A stretch of 64,000 nucleotides of DNA from Tetrahymena thermophila SB210 (taxonomy: Eukaryota > Ciliophora > Oligohymenophorea > Hymenostomatida > Tetrahymenidae), in contig NW_002476186.1 of assembly GCF_000189635.1 (NCBI RefSeq), forward strand, positions 62,001 through 126,000. Direction: 5' to 3'. Positions 24,020-39,000 of the stretch are shown piece after piece. A program made the translations under genes and the position numbers. Below the pieces are notes generated by a model. The model worked only from the letters and a program-made list of their open reading frames with translations, did no database searches and was not told the DNA's origin. Numbering within the stretch: the first letter of the stretch is position 1; each line of letters opens with the position of its first letter.

Positions 24020-27000
24020 TCAACTTTAATTATCCTTTTGGTTGCTTTCGGTGTTTTAATTATTTTCAGTAATTTAATTGTTTTCAGATATCTAATTATT
24101 TTCTGTATTTTGATTATTTTAAGTATTATGGTTCTTTGTGCTGCTCCCTTCCTATCCTTCATATTCATATTATTACTAATCATATTATTCATCATCATAA
24201 TTCTCATCTTCATATTGTTAATCTTGTTGAGTGTAGTATTCTTCCCCATGTTCATTTTCATCTTATTCAGTATATCCACTATCTTCTGGATTATACATAT
24301 TATATGGTTAATCTTATCCTTAATCATCAGCCTATATGAAATCATTATTACCATCTGACTTTTGGCTTACAAAATAAGCCTTCACTTACAAGTTATTTAA
24401 AGATTTTATGATTACATCTTCTTCTCTTTCTTCAAAATTAAAAGAATTGGGGAAGCTTCCTTTGACTAGTTTATATGTAGTTTCGCTGATCATTACTCTT
24501 CCTCTCTCACCATTTGATTCCATTTTATTTGCTATCAAAACATTCGGTCCATAGATATCATATCTAACTATATCTGTACCAATGACTCCTCCTATGATAT
24601 CACCAGTATGAATACCAATTCTCATATCAATATCTGAGAATTCTCTTTTTTTCATTTCATCTATAGATTTGATCATCGAGAATGCCATTTCTATAACATG
24701 CTTGGCCTCTATAGGTGGTTTTCTCTGCTTTGCATTCAGAGTTCCCATTACAACATAGCAATCACCAATAGTATAAACCTTATATACTTCATTATCAATG
24801 CAAGCTTTATCAAACTCTTGTAATTTTATGAAATTTTTAAATAAATTTATTTTAAATAGAAAATAAAAATTTTATTTTACAGACAAATAATTTTTAGAGC
24901 ATTTATAGAACTTTCTCAGGTTCTTTACCTGAGCAGTATTTTGTAAAACCTGCTATATCAGCAAATAAAAGTGTAGTATTTTAAAGACTATCAGTTAGTT
25001 CACTTTATTAATCTTGCTATTGAGAAAGCAGTTGACCCATTATATGAGATGGGAGCAGATTGTAAAGGAAACGCTTATAAAGAAGCCTCTTGAATTCAAG
25101 ATTTCTAATATCATTGAAATTGCTTATTTAAAATTGTATGATAATGTAATGCATAATCAGATGATAAAGGGAGGAAAATAATGTCATAGAAAAAAGAGTC
25201 ATTAGACGAAAGTATCCTTATTTAAAAATGCAAAGCATGACCTCTGAGAAAATGTAAATGAAGCATATAATAATTTTTTCACAAAAATATTGAAAAATAA
25301 ATTCAGTAAAAATGACAAAAGTTATAAATTGCTCAGCAGATTAAAGATTAGATGAAAATGTATTTTATCCCTCTAAGCTCATAAAAGAAGTCTCTATGTA
25401 GAAGAAAATATATTGTGTGATATAAAGTCCGTAAATGAGAAATTTAATATCTTTTAATCTCCATAAGTTGTAAATATTTTTTACTTTGTAAACAAAAAAG
25501 GCAAATCCTACTATGTAAATCGCTCTGAGAACTACTACGTAGATAAATATACTAATCAGCTTATCTCTTACTATCAAATAAGAGATGGTCTTAAAAATAT
25601 AGATGCATAACCATACCCACAAATTGATTTAATTTGAGTCTTAAGCTTTCTAGATTTACTGTGCAAAGAAGTCTTTAGAAAGCTCTATTTCATTTTCATT
25701 ATCTTTTGCTTTGTATGGTAATACATCTTTAAATGTCAATCTATATTAATCATTTTAATCTTTCTTTTTAAACTATTTCTCTTATAGTTCTTCAAGATCT
25801 TACTCATCATACACTTATCTTAAATTACTTGGGTCTACCTAGTTCTCAAGGCTATACTTTCCTTCAGAAACAACTTTCTCATTTATTTCTTAGTAATCAA
25901 AAAAAACTAATTTCTTTTCTGAGCTCATTATGCTTTGATCATCTCTAATTTACCTATTAAATAAAATTTTTTTAGAAATCTACAATATTATTAACTTTAA
26001 ATTTACTATTCCTCTTCTTCCATGATTTATTCAATATCGTGGTCTAACTGGACTTACGAATTTACTTATTAAACTGGTAAATAACCTAACTGAGGACCTA
26101 ATTGCATAAAAATATTAATTACAAATTCTATTTTTTTAATTCACTTTATTTTAAATCAATTTACAATAATTAATATAAAAAAAGAGAAATAAGAATTTAA
26201 AATTACTTTTATTATCGAGAGTATATTTACTAGATTTTGTATTACTCTTAGAGCGAATAGCGAACTCAGTTAGCCTTTTTTCTAAAGTCATTCTTTTTAA
26301 GAGAGTCGCATTCAGAGAATTATCGTTTTAACTTGGATTTTTTAAATATTAATTAAGATAACCTTAACTTGCTAAATCGTTTTAGTTTAGTTTTCTTTTA
26401 TTCGATTCATTTGGTGTATTAGAGCTTCTTTAAGACTAATTATTAGTATTTGATGAAGATCTATTAATTATGCCTTATGGAGTTTATCGTCCTATATTCT
26501 TAGGAGTAGTTTCAGGCGATTTTTGTGTATTTTAATACTAAATATCATAAATATTTATATTATTTAAATCATTTACTTATTTGCTCTTGGAAGAGGAGTC
26601 CTTTCTAAAATAATTGTTGTTAGTGTTAATATTATTATTTATGTTATTGTTATTATTTAAATTGATTTCTTATTACCCATTAGGGGATGATTCGAATTAA
26701 AAGTTAATTTAATTTATTTGTAAAACTGGATTTGTCTTTTATATATTTGATTCCATTTGATTTTAAAATGTTTTTGGAGTAGGTGGAATGAATTTGAAAA
26801 AGCCCTCACTGCTTTTTTCATCCTAATTAGTAGCAACGAAAGTCTATTATTGAAAATTTTAATTTGTAGCAACCTTTTAATCTTTTTGTAAGCTACTCGT
26901 TTTGCTTTAAGCTGATTATTTTTCATGGTTACTATTTTAGTTACTAAATACAGCCTTTACTTTATTGTCACTTGCAGGTAAACTGACTGGTAAACCTATA

Positions 27001-30000
27001 TTTTAAGCTGACGATCCTCTTCTTACTTAATTTTAAGAAAACCCTTACTTTTTTTCCATTTCCTTTATATTTTTTACTATTTGTATCACACTTGGATCAG
27101 GTAGATTTTGCATACTAGAACTAATAGCAGGTTATTATATAATTCCATAGTTTTTTGAGTTTCTTTTTAAGTTTGCGCTATTTATAGTACCGTTTCTATT
27201 CACAGGTGTGTTAATTTAGTTTATCATTCTATGACTCTTTGTTACAAGAGGAGGACTAAGAGTGGAAGAATTCGTGTTTTGTGCATTCCAATTGTAATTG
27301 TTATTTGCCATGGTATTAATGATATTATTATTATAGAAAACTGATTTTCTTTTTTGTTAAGTTTAAGGACTGATTTCTAAATTTTGTTCATTATGAATAA
27401 TGCTATTGCTTTAATCAATTTATCCTTGACCTTTACTTAAAAAATTTTGTATGTTTTCAAGACTACTTTAGTTAGCCATATGTGATTGTGTATTCTCTGG
27501 TGTACGAGTATTTCTTTTGTTTGGAGATCTTTGAAAAGGAGTATGGATATTACCTATGTTGATTGTATTAGAGTTTACATTTTGTTAGCCATTTTAATTC
27601 ACTGTTGTCGTTGGGTTAAAGTTAGCCAATTTCGTGATATTGCTACTCTTAGGTGATTAATCTATATTATCGAATTCGGAGTAACTCTTAGAATTAAATT
27701 GTTTTTCATTACTTATTCTCTAAATTATACTTCCTGTTGATATTTTATTTGTACTAGCTCCACCTGCCACAGCAGCATTGCTATCAAATGGAAATTGATT
27801 TGTAACAACATCTGTAAATCCTTACAAATTTTTTATTTAATGAAGTTTATGCAAGGATGTTTTTGATTATGGAGTACTTACAGTGTTAATTACACTATTA
27901 ATATTAGGGTTGGCATACATAGTATGTCTTGATTTATCATATCCCATAAATGCTTTTGGTGTTTATTTTACCTTCTCAATTCTCTGTTTCGAAGGAGGTT
28001 TAGAAAGGTTTCCAACTACCTAAATTTCTCCATTGGCATTATTAATAAATTAGTTATTAGGGTTAAAAATTGATTTTTTGCGTAACCCGTTGTCAACTTT
28101 ATTAGCATTTACTGGAGGCACAATACCACTGCTAGAATTTCTGCTTGAGTTAGGTACAAAGGCAGGTATATTTAAATTAACACTACCACTATTTGAAAAT
28201 GGATACAATAAATCGTCTTGCTTTGGTAGTGTATTATTGGAAGTATTCTTTCTACTCTCTGCACTACTCTAAATTTTTGACTGCTTTTTAGAGTCCATAG
28301 AAGGATTAGGCTCTTCTACCTCATTATTGTTAATATTTATAAGAATGCTTGCAATATTTTTTGACAAATTCTTTTTTTGTTAATTGTTTTCTGCATGTCT
28401 TAACTTTTATGCAACAGATTACACATTTTTAGAAGGTGTTTATTATTCGTAGCTCTTACTTGTGTTTCCTCCGTTTTAGTTTAGGTTACTTTGTGGAGCT
28501 TAATAATTTTATTCTTCATTTAACGAATTTAAATTAGGTTATGTTAATTTTAATTTTAAGGCATCTAAGTTGTTAATTTTTTCACTTTTCAATTCCTAGA
28601 AGTGGCTAATCGAAAAATTGTGACTTCTGTTATCCATTGTCAATTTAGCCTTTTGCTCTATCATTTCTAAGTTACTTGTTAGATCTTAAACATTGGTATC
28701 ACTTTTATCAACTCTTGTAGCTAAAATATTAGGAGAGAGCATATTGCTGTTGTTTTAGTAATTTAATATACTGTTTGTTTAAGTAAATACTGGAATATTC
28801 ATATTAGCATTATTTTAGCTTATGTTTGTATGTCCTAAAATAGCTGCATTTTATTAAGAAATGCTTAGCTTTGATGCATTGCTTCTTACTAAATTTTCTG
28901 GAGTGTTAAGTATACTTGGTGTTGCTGCTGATTACCTATGAATTTAACCATTAATAAGGTAACTTGAATTATGTCTTGAATATGCTAATGCTCCACCATC
29001 GTTTTACTAATTTTCCCCTAAAATCTATTAATTCAGATTAATTAAAAGCTCTTATCTTAAAGCATTTGAGCTGTTTGTTTAGTTACCACTCTATATTAGC
29101 TAAAACAAATTACTTTTTAATTTTGGAGAAATATTATTAGTCCCACTCTCTTTTTATTCAGCTATTTCAGGAAGGTCCTTTTAATTTAGTAGATGCTATT
29201 ATAGAGCTAAGGCTTACCTTTGTCTTATTTATTATTAGGGAGATAACAATAAAAGAGCACCAGCGTTCTTTTCAAACGTGTCTTTATTTTCATCCAAAAC
29301 TATATCTTAGTCTGTGCTATTTGGAAATTATTGTGATGAAGGAGATTCTTCAAGTTTTAAGGCAGTTAATGGGACATTTTGCTTTTAAATTTTTTCTCTC
29401 GAAGAAGGCATTATAGCCTCAGGTGAAGAAGCTAATTTTTTAGTTTTATATTTCTAAACCTGATAAGTTATTAGCTCACCTTTTCCTTTAGCTTCAACTC
29501 TTTTTTATTTAGCATCATTTATTCTGAATTTTTCATTACCTTTTTCCAACTTGTCCATTTATTGAACTTTTAAATCACTTTCTTTTACCTAAATTTATTT
29601 ATATTTAAAAATCAATTAAATTCAACAAATATTTTGCTAAGATACTCTTTCATATGCTTGCTCTGAAAGGGTTACTGTTCCTGGCTCAGAAGTACTACAC
29701 ACTCTACTAGTAGTATTTACAGTATCTCCAATAAGAGAAAATTAAGGTTTGTGATAGCCAATAACTCCAGCAATTACATTACCAAAATGAATACCAATCT
29801 TTAACTATATTTTTTCTCCATCTTCACCGAAAGTGAGAGTGCTTGAGTATTCTAAGATTTCAAAGGCAAAATTAATGGCACATTTAACTTCATTTACTTC
29901 ACTATACTATCCTTCTCTCTACTACAATTTACTTTGAACTATGCCACCACAAGCCATATAGGTCTTACCAACAGTTTCTATTTTTTGCAATCCATTTAAA

Positions 30001-33000
30001 TTGCAAAGAATATCAAATGCCCTGTATAAATTATCTAACAATTTAATGACTTCTACATTCTTTTTAGCTATTATATCATCGAAATTATAAATATCACAAA
30101 AAATGATAGCTACTTAATTTTCTATCTTAACAACATTCTAATTATCACTCTGAATTTAATCTCTAATGAATTTCGGTAGTAAAATTGAGAGAACTTCATT
30201 AAATTTTTGCATTTCCAATTAAAGCTTATTAGCAGATAAATACTGGTATCTGTCCATCATACCATACTAGATTTAAAAAAAAAAAGATTAAATAAGATAT
30301 ATCTAAATCTTTTAAAATACCTAATATTTCTAAGACATCAAGATATAAGTAAAAGCTGATATTATTGTTAGCGCATTGATTATATAATAAGCAATATACT
30401 CATTAATAAATGAAAATCTGTTTTAAATACCTATCACAAAGCTATTTGAAATATAAAATTATAAATAATTTATAATTTTAAAAAAACTTACTTGATAGAA
30501 TCATAAACGGCAAAGTAAATGTAAACAGCAATCATAATATCCATTCTCACTAGCTAAACAAAATAGCAAATGTACATAAAAACAAGCATAATAAGAAAAT
30601 TATCATAGTCATTTATTATTTAAATTGCAGCTGTTAAATAACCTATCCTGATCAAAATTAAGGCATAATTTAGGATTATAAAGAATTTTTCATATTTCCA
30701 TTTAGATAAAGTTAAAACTAAAGTCATGCTGATAAATACAAACAATATTGCCTTTAAAAGAAAATATTTTTAATATTTATCAAATTACAAATAATAAATT
30801 ATTTTACTTTTTCTCCATTTGTGTAACCAGGTTCAGTCATGATTTATACAAACAAGAAAATATCGAAAGTTAAGAAAATTATCAAGCTAATATACTTGCT
30901 AACACTTATCTAACTAATTATTGCTCGCTTAATATATTTTTACTCGAACTCTGGATTTTCAAACTTCTAGGTTATTTTACTTATGCCAGTATGAATATTA
31001 TCTATTCCAGTATTCATCACTATTTTTATTGTAATAATTTAGAAATATAAATTAAAATTACAATTAAATTTTATTTAATTTACTAGATTAAACAATTTCA
31101 TCAACCTCTGTTTGTCCATTAAAATATTATTTGATAATTCCTAGCAAAGTTAAGTGATTTGTTTAAGCTCTATCTCCTTCTCTTTTAGAGTCAGAGAGTT
31201 TGCTTAATTTGAATCCTGCATATTTATCATCAAAATACTAAATAGCTTTTTCTATTATCTCTAAGTTCTTTTCAAAGAAATGTGGAAGAATTTTAAATAG
31301 GGAATTCATTATTTCAAAGCTAAAGCATGTTATTAAGCTTATTACCAAAAAGGAAATAAAAAAGGCTGGGAAAGCAAATAATTCTCCGAAAATGATAAAA
31401 TCTATGTTGTCTTAGCTTTTCCAAGATAAATAAATGCAAGTGCAGATGATAAACATAGAAGATTGATAAGAAATATTTTGCCATGTAATACTTCCAGAAA
31501 AATAAACAGTTTAAAATTAGACAACTAACATAAGCATAATAAAGATTATCATTCGTGTTTCTTCAAATCCTATTAGCTTACCATTACTCTGAATGCTTTC
31601 TAATATCTAATCCATACCAAAGAATATAAATAGACTTTATATAAAAGAAGTAACTAAAAGTTTCATGTAGGTTGGAATCTCTGATTTCGACCAAAATTCC
31701 TTAGATGTTTAGTATTACATAGAGTAGTACTTAAGATTTTCAGGATCGGTGTTTCCTTTTTCATAATGTTTAAAAAAAATGAATACAATCAAAAAATAAA
31801 CACAATGAAAAGTATTTATTTACTACTATTCTAGGGATTAGAGGGATTAAAATAATAAATAAACAAAGGAAAAAGTGAAAAAAAGTTCAATAAGTAATTG
31901 TAGACTGATATTTCAACTTAATTCATTGTGTTTTCACCTTCCAAACAATACTTATCTTCTGTAATCAAGTAAATTAAGTAAAAAAGCATTTATCTATAAA
32001 TTTAAAGATTTAAAATCATATTTATAAAATCAGCCTATCTCCTTCCATGCATAAAAATTAATTTATATAAATCCTAAAAGCTGTCTACAGTCAGATCAGA
32101 AACATATGGGCAAGAAGTTTTTGGATCTTTGTATTTTTAAATAAACTCTTTAAGTAGAAAAAATAATAATGTAATTTACTTTCAATTTCCACAGAAAAGT
32201 GAGCAGTATTTGAAAGTCCTCGATCATTCGTAATAGCAAGGAATCTTTATGGTGCTTCTTATGATTTAAGTGTATTAAGAAGCATCTGCTTTGTGTCAGA
32301 ATCGATCTCATAGGCAACAAAACCCTTACAGAAATGACATAAGAAAAGGAAGTGGTTCTTTAAATAAATTTCATCGTCTAAAATAGTTTTTAAAACATCA
32401 CCTTTAATAATTATTTAAAACTAGAGCTGTTATTCTAGCTAATTAGAGTCTACAGTGATGACTCTTGACTTTTTTCTTTGGAATTTAGTGTGATTATCTT
32501 TACTATGGAAGGCAGAATTCTTTTCTTGGTCCTCACCTATTTGTATTTTAGACAAATTTAAATATGTTCATTCTAAATGTATATTATTACCCAATAATTA
32601 AGTTTGAACCTTCTCTAAATTTCTTCTAATTATAAATTTAATATCATCATAGTCGTTCGACTCAAAGTGAATATTTATTAAATTATTTTGATTTTTGAAG
32701 TCTTCTGGTTTTATAATTTTGCTTAAGTATGCAGAGGAAAGAGCTCTAGTATACTGCTCTCCAGTCAACATCCAAGTTTTTATTTTATTATTGTAAAGAG
32801 AATCCAAAAATAATTCAGTATTTTCCTAATAAAAAATTTTTTATTAATTTTTTAAATAAGCTAATTAATTAATTGTACCTTTAACTTCTCTTTTACTCCT
32901 AGGAGTGTGACGAACTGCATTCCACTTTCTTTTTCCTCAAACACACCAAATAGTTTGTCCAAAGCCTCTTTTTCTTTCACAATATTAGTTTGAAGATTTT

Positions 33001-36000
33001 CTAGCTAACTGACAAAGCGATCAGTTTCGTCTTTGCTTAAGGAGTATTTAGATATTAAGACACTTCTAAATCCATTTTGCATATTTTTATGAATTATTTT
33101 TGCCATCAAGTCTCTTTAGTAGTCTAAATAAAGCGGCACAGTTCTTAGCTCTTCTCTCATTATTAAGTCCGCGCCATTTTTTCGTTTTATTAATATACTA
33201 AATCTAAATTTTCTTCTGTGGAATGCAATTACTTCATATTTTTTCTTTTGAGACTATATCTAAATGATATATTCTTGTGCAAATATTCTATCCTCTTTTA
33301 ATCTTAGATTTTAACACTTAAAAGTGTATCCTAAATTTTTACAAAACCTTAGTATCATCTCTTCATCTTCATTGTAAAATGTATGAATTAATTAATTTTT
33401 ATCAATGTCAAACTTAGTAACTGTTTGGTGACATAAAACAAGACATTTTAATGATGTTCTAATTTATTTTCTATAAGTTGAATTTTCTTTGATATAATGT
33501 TCCAAAAATTTATCTGTATCTTTAGGTATGCTCTATTCCTTAAAGTTGATATAAAAATAAATAAAATAATTAACAACTTAAAATTTACTTAAAATGCCTG
33601 CATTTTTGCAAAATTAACTGAAGCAGATCTAGAGCTCTTTTATTATAAAAATAATTAATAATTTAAATAAATATATTAGGTTTTTAAAATAAAAATTAAA
33701 TACTTTGTTAGAATCTATTTGAAGAGATTTTTGAGGTAATAATTTTGGTTTTCCGTTTCTGTTATTACCAAAAAATTTATTATGAGACGTCTTAATAGGT
33801 GAAAGATTTAATCTAGATGAGAGCTAACCCATTTCTAGGCTTTCTCTCTTTATATGCAACTTAGGCATAGTAGATTTATTTAAATTTTTATAAGATTTTT
33901 TTCTTTAAGGAGTGATTTAATTATTTTTTTCAATTGAAATATTTTCTGCATCAACGTTGTTATTGTTGTTTTCATTATGCAAGTGATTGATGTCACTTTT
34001 AATTTCATTTAATGATTCATTCTTGGAATTTAACTCACTGTTATTCTTTAAAAATTTCTTTTATTTTTAATTTATTTTCTTTTATTCGCTTTTCGTATTT
34101 AATTTTTCTTGAGGACTTATTTCTTCTTCACTTTCAATTTCAAGTTCATTATTTCCATTTTCTTCAATATCTTCATCTTCTTCTCCTTCATTCTTATTCT
34201 CAATTAAATCGAAGTGATTTTCGCTACTGTATAACTCAATCTAAAATGATTTTTTATGAAGACCTCCGATAGAAGAATTATATTTATCGCTTGAATTTAG
34301 TTAAGCTTGCTGATCTTATTTCTTATTATTGTTGTTATTGTTATTATTATACGACTCATAAATCTACTAATGATTCTAATTTTAGCTATTATCTTATAAA
34401 TTTGATTCATTTATTGTATTACTGATAGAATCAAATGGCTTTTCTTATCTAATTGATGAACTAGCTACTTATCTTGTTTAAAAAGTAAATTATTTCATAG
34501 GTTTTCTCTCTATTTTTTAATTTTCTTAATCTCTTGAATGAATTGAAAGTTGGTATTGCCTACTTCTGCTTCCACCTCTCAGTGATTCCATTGAATTTAA
34601 ATCATTAAAATCTTTTGCACTTCCTGGTTTCTTACCAGAATCTTATTTTTCCCATGGAAGATTCATAAATTTACCTAATTAAGGACTTTCTAATGAGTTA
34701 CCATTATTGTGGTTATTATTATTATTATTATTTAAAAACACTCTTTAGTCTTCTAATTCTCCAGAAATATTTTACTATTGATGAGTACCACTATTTTCTT
34801 CTTTATTGATTATGTTTAAGAATTTTACATAATTTTAATCTTCGATCTTAGACATATCTATTTTAAGGGATTTTTTTTTATCCCTTGGAGTTTCTTCTGA
34901 ATTTAAACCACCAGGCTTGAATTGACTATCTCTTCTTGTAAAAATGTTACCTTAGTTTCCCATAGAAAATTAAATGCTTCCAGATATTGTATTATTATGA
35001 TTAGAAGCAAGTAAATTAAAAATAGTGGATTATTTATTGTAGTTTCCAAAGCGATTAGATGGATTTTTGGATGACCTACTTAAAAGACTTTCTTCAAGAG
35101 AAAAGCGCCTTGAAATTTCTTTTAAAGCATTTATCTCAATTGATAATTTCTTGCTTTGGTTTGTAAGTTTTTCAGAAGGGTTAGAACTATTAGAAAATTA
35201 ATCTTTGTTCTGAGTTTATTAAAGAAGTGTTTTATTATATTCTTCATCTTTTTCTTCTATTGTGAAAGGAAGAGGATTCGCTTACTAACTTTATGATCTT
35301 TGCTTATTTGACTGATTAGAATTAATCATAATTTCTTTTTTGTTTGAAGTTGATTAATTTGTAAAAAACAGTTCCCTTTCATCTTGTGAAGGAGTGCCTT
35401 TGTCCTGCTAAAAACTATTTGAATTGATAAACTTTTTTTAAGCTGAAAAATTGATATTCAAGCTATTTTGAGAGTTAAGGATGTTTAATTTTGCTTTCTC
35501 GCTCATTTCAGAATTTATTTAACCACTTCCTTCAATAGAATCAGGACTAAACTCATTATTTCTAGTATCTTTTTATTTTTTATAGACTATCTTTGCACTT
35601 TAAGATACTTTTTCAGAAGGGATTTCAGATATTTCATAAGCTTCATTTAATCCATTAATATCAGCAGCTTAATTTTTGGAAGGTTTTGTATTTAAATTTT
35701 TATTAATTTCATTAATTTTAAGGTTTTATCCTAAATTGACTTAGTTATTATTTTGATCTGAATCTTAAGAATTATCACCACCACCCAAACCAAAAACCCT
35801 AGAGTTTTAAGATGGAGGTTTTGAAAAGTAAGGATACTTTATTTCTGGATCTTCAAAATTCTCATCTATTAAATGACGCAAAGTTTCTGGCTCATAAATT
35901 ATTTTATTGCTTACTACATTTTACCTAAAATCATTTTTATTTTCAAAAAAAGTAGGAGAAAAGTTCAATCTTTTATCATTTTGGCCTTTTACTTTATTTA

Positions 36001-39000
36001 ATTCTTCTGTTTTATCTTACAATTCATTTTCACAAGGTATATCTAAGTCGTCTAATTCTAAGCTTGTTTTTTGCTAATTATTTTTACTTGACCTTCTACT
36101 ATTTTTAATTTAAATTTCATCTTTAGTAAAAGTAAATTATTTTGGGTTATTTTTTTAGTAATTAGTCAATGAATTTATCTAATTATTGCTTATGTTTACA
36201 ATATCTTCATAATCAGAAATATTTGATTTCTCTTTTTAAATCGATTTTGATCTGTTTGTTGATGATAGTTCTCCCTTTATGTTTGTTTCAGTGTTTGAAT
36301 TCTAATGTAAAATTTTATTTTAACTGCCAACTCCATCTATTTTATTAACAAGGATGGTTAAGTTATTAATATGAGAATTAGGTTGGTTTTATAATTGACT
36401 TCCTCTTTTTTAACCATTAGATAGCCCTTCTTATCCTGCCTATTTATTTTCTACTTAAAAAATTCCTTCAAAATGAGGGTCAGAATCCTTTATTAAATTG
36501 CTAGCTAGAGAATGGATTTTGTCAGAAACGGTGTTATTCATGTCATAAAAGTTACCATTTTTATTACTGTTTCCACCATTTCCTTACTTTGTTTTGATTG
36601 AATGATTACTCTCTTCTAGAATAATACTCTCAAAACCTTTTTTCAAGTTATTATTATTAGCACTAACCATATGATTTAATTAATTATTAGAACGAATACT
36701 AGATCTAAATTCTGGGCTCTCTTGTAAATTATTCATACTATAAGATCTTTAAAATGCTTACTTGCTGTCTGAGTGATATATATTTTTTTCAGCACTGCTT
36801 TCTCTCTTTCGTTTAACCCTGCCAGTGCTATCATTTAATTTATTCCCTCTATCAAACAGATCATCAATTGCAGATTAGCCTAAGGTGTTGAATAAATTAA
36901 TTTTATCTTCACTCATTGCTTTGTTGTCTGAAAATCCTAGCTTATCGTAATCAAGAGTTTTAGCCATTTCAGTCTTTTCTCTTTAAGAAGCTCTTTTTTT
37001 CTTGAAATTTAAAGTACTGTGTTTATTTGATTTATTATTTTTTATTTTCTATTGTAATTCTTGGTATTTCTTCATAAAATCCTCATATTTTTATGATACC
37101 TTTTCAGGAATTAACTTATACTGGTTATCTCCGTATAGTATTTTGCACACATCAGAAGAATAAGGATAGCTGATGACATTCGTTTTTCCAATAATAACAT
37201 GAGTTGTAACTGATAAATCTGCAATAGGAATAGCTTCTCTTATTCTAAATTAAGGATAAAAAAATTTTTGGCTATACATAACTTAGAATTGGATTTTCAA
37301 TTATTATAAAAACTCAAGCATCTTGAAATATTTTCTCTTAAAATAATTGAAGCATTTATTAGTCTTTTTGTGGTTACTTAAATGATTAACTATGCTAACA
37401 CTTTTGTCTCTTGAATTTTATACAACTGTGTAGCTTTATTGATTTGACTATTAAAACTACAACTTATTAAGTTATTATTATGAATGAATTGGTTATATAT
37501 TTTATTAGGCAGCGCTATTTTCAAAACTTTGTATAGGTTTTCTTGAGTTTTTAACTTCAGCTAGTGATTTCAATCTCAAAAATTTTTTATTATCCTGAAT
37601 AACAATTTCCTAATTTTGAAGGCAAATCTCAATTAATGTTATGAAGTCAATTATTATATAAACAACTATAGGAAACAGTGGTAATGTATCTGTAACTGTT
37701 ATAAATAGCTACTTCATATTAAAGTTTGTAAAATAAAATTTTGCATCGTTATCTAAATTATTATAGCATGAACTACTCGATTATAAAATTAACCTTTGAA
37801 CTAATATTGGAACAAAAAGTAAATAGTTAAATAGACAGAAGAATTGGATTTTATTAAGAAAGAAAGAATCATTTTCTTTAGTGAAGCTGTTATTTTAATG
37901 TTTGAATAGTCTACACTCCAATCCTGTGTATAGAGCAATTCCAAATACCCATTCTTATTTAATAATAGCTGCCCTAGGAATAATGTTTTCTTCTGAAAAT
38001 TACTCAACTTAAGGATCTTACTTTAGTTTGATGTATCCTTTAATTTCATTATGTTCGTTTTTGCTATATTCTATTTAACCCTTAAACATTTTCCTAAAAT
38101 CTATTTAACTTCCTTTGTTTTTTGTTTATTATTAAGCTTTTTTTTAAAATTAGAATAAAATTAATTAAATTTAACTATTACAAACATATATTTTTCTATA
38201 CATCTTGTCACTTTTAATGGTTTAATTTTTTTGTAAATTGTATTCCCATTTATTTGGTGCATATCGAGAATGCAATGCTCTCCTTAAAAATCAAGCAAGA
38301 GTACTTCGCATGGGCAATGTTCGTCCTTATAAATAATGATGATATCTCCAACCTTTTATTTAAGTTAATAAAAATTAAATAGTTGAATAAAAGTTTAAAT
38401 CCTAAATTTTCTTAAAACAGAGTATTCATATTTTCAAATTTTAAAAATTTTAATGAGGATTTAAGATTTAAACCAACCTAAAATAAATGTTTAACATTTA
38501 TCTTTTTAAATGATAAATTAAAATTATTTTTTTATTATCCTTAACATTTATATTCTATTTTAAATATATTTTATTTGCTTTTATTGAAAGATTAATCTAT
38601 CAAAATAACTTAAAACTTTGAAATAATTATTACTTCTATGTCTTTCCATTTTTTCAAATCAGATAAATTTATTTACTGCTCTACAACATTCTGGTGAGCT
38701 TCAAATAATTTGTTTCTATGCTTATTAAATACTAAACTTTAGCGTTCATTAGTTGTTTTATCAAATGTGCTTTTATTCTACTCCACTCTAAGCAATAGCA
38801 GAATGTATGTTGTATAAGATATCAAAATTGGTACTATGTAAACTGCGAATAACTACAACCTATTAATTTATTTATAAAAGCAGCTTAAGCTAAATCTAAT
38901 TAGATAATTTATTTATGATTCTTTTAAATACAATCATATACCTATCTATTGTAAAATTATTACCGTCATCTACTCCAATACTTATAATCATTATAATCAT

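Noticed and set aside
24038-24358. Hydrophobic plus-strand frame resembling membrane helices
   Set aside because: It mirrors the Tyr/Gln/Asn-rich tail of cyclase copy 1; its hydrophobicity comes from complementing AAT/CAA/GAT-rich codons.
34012-34272. Plus-strand open frame inside the cyclase copy 1 insert
   Set aside because: The minus frame continues the long S/N/Q-rich coding stretch; the plus frame is its antisense shadow.
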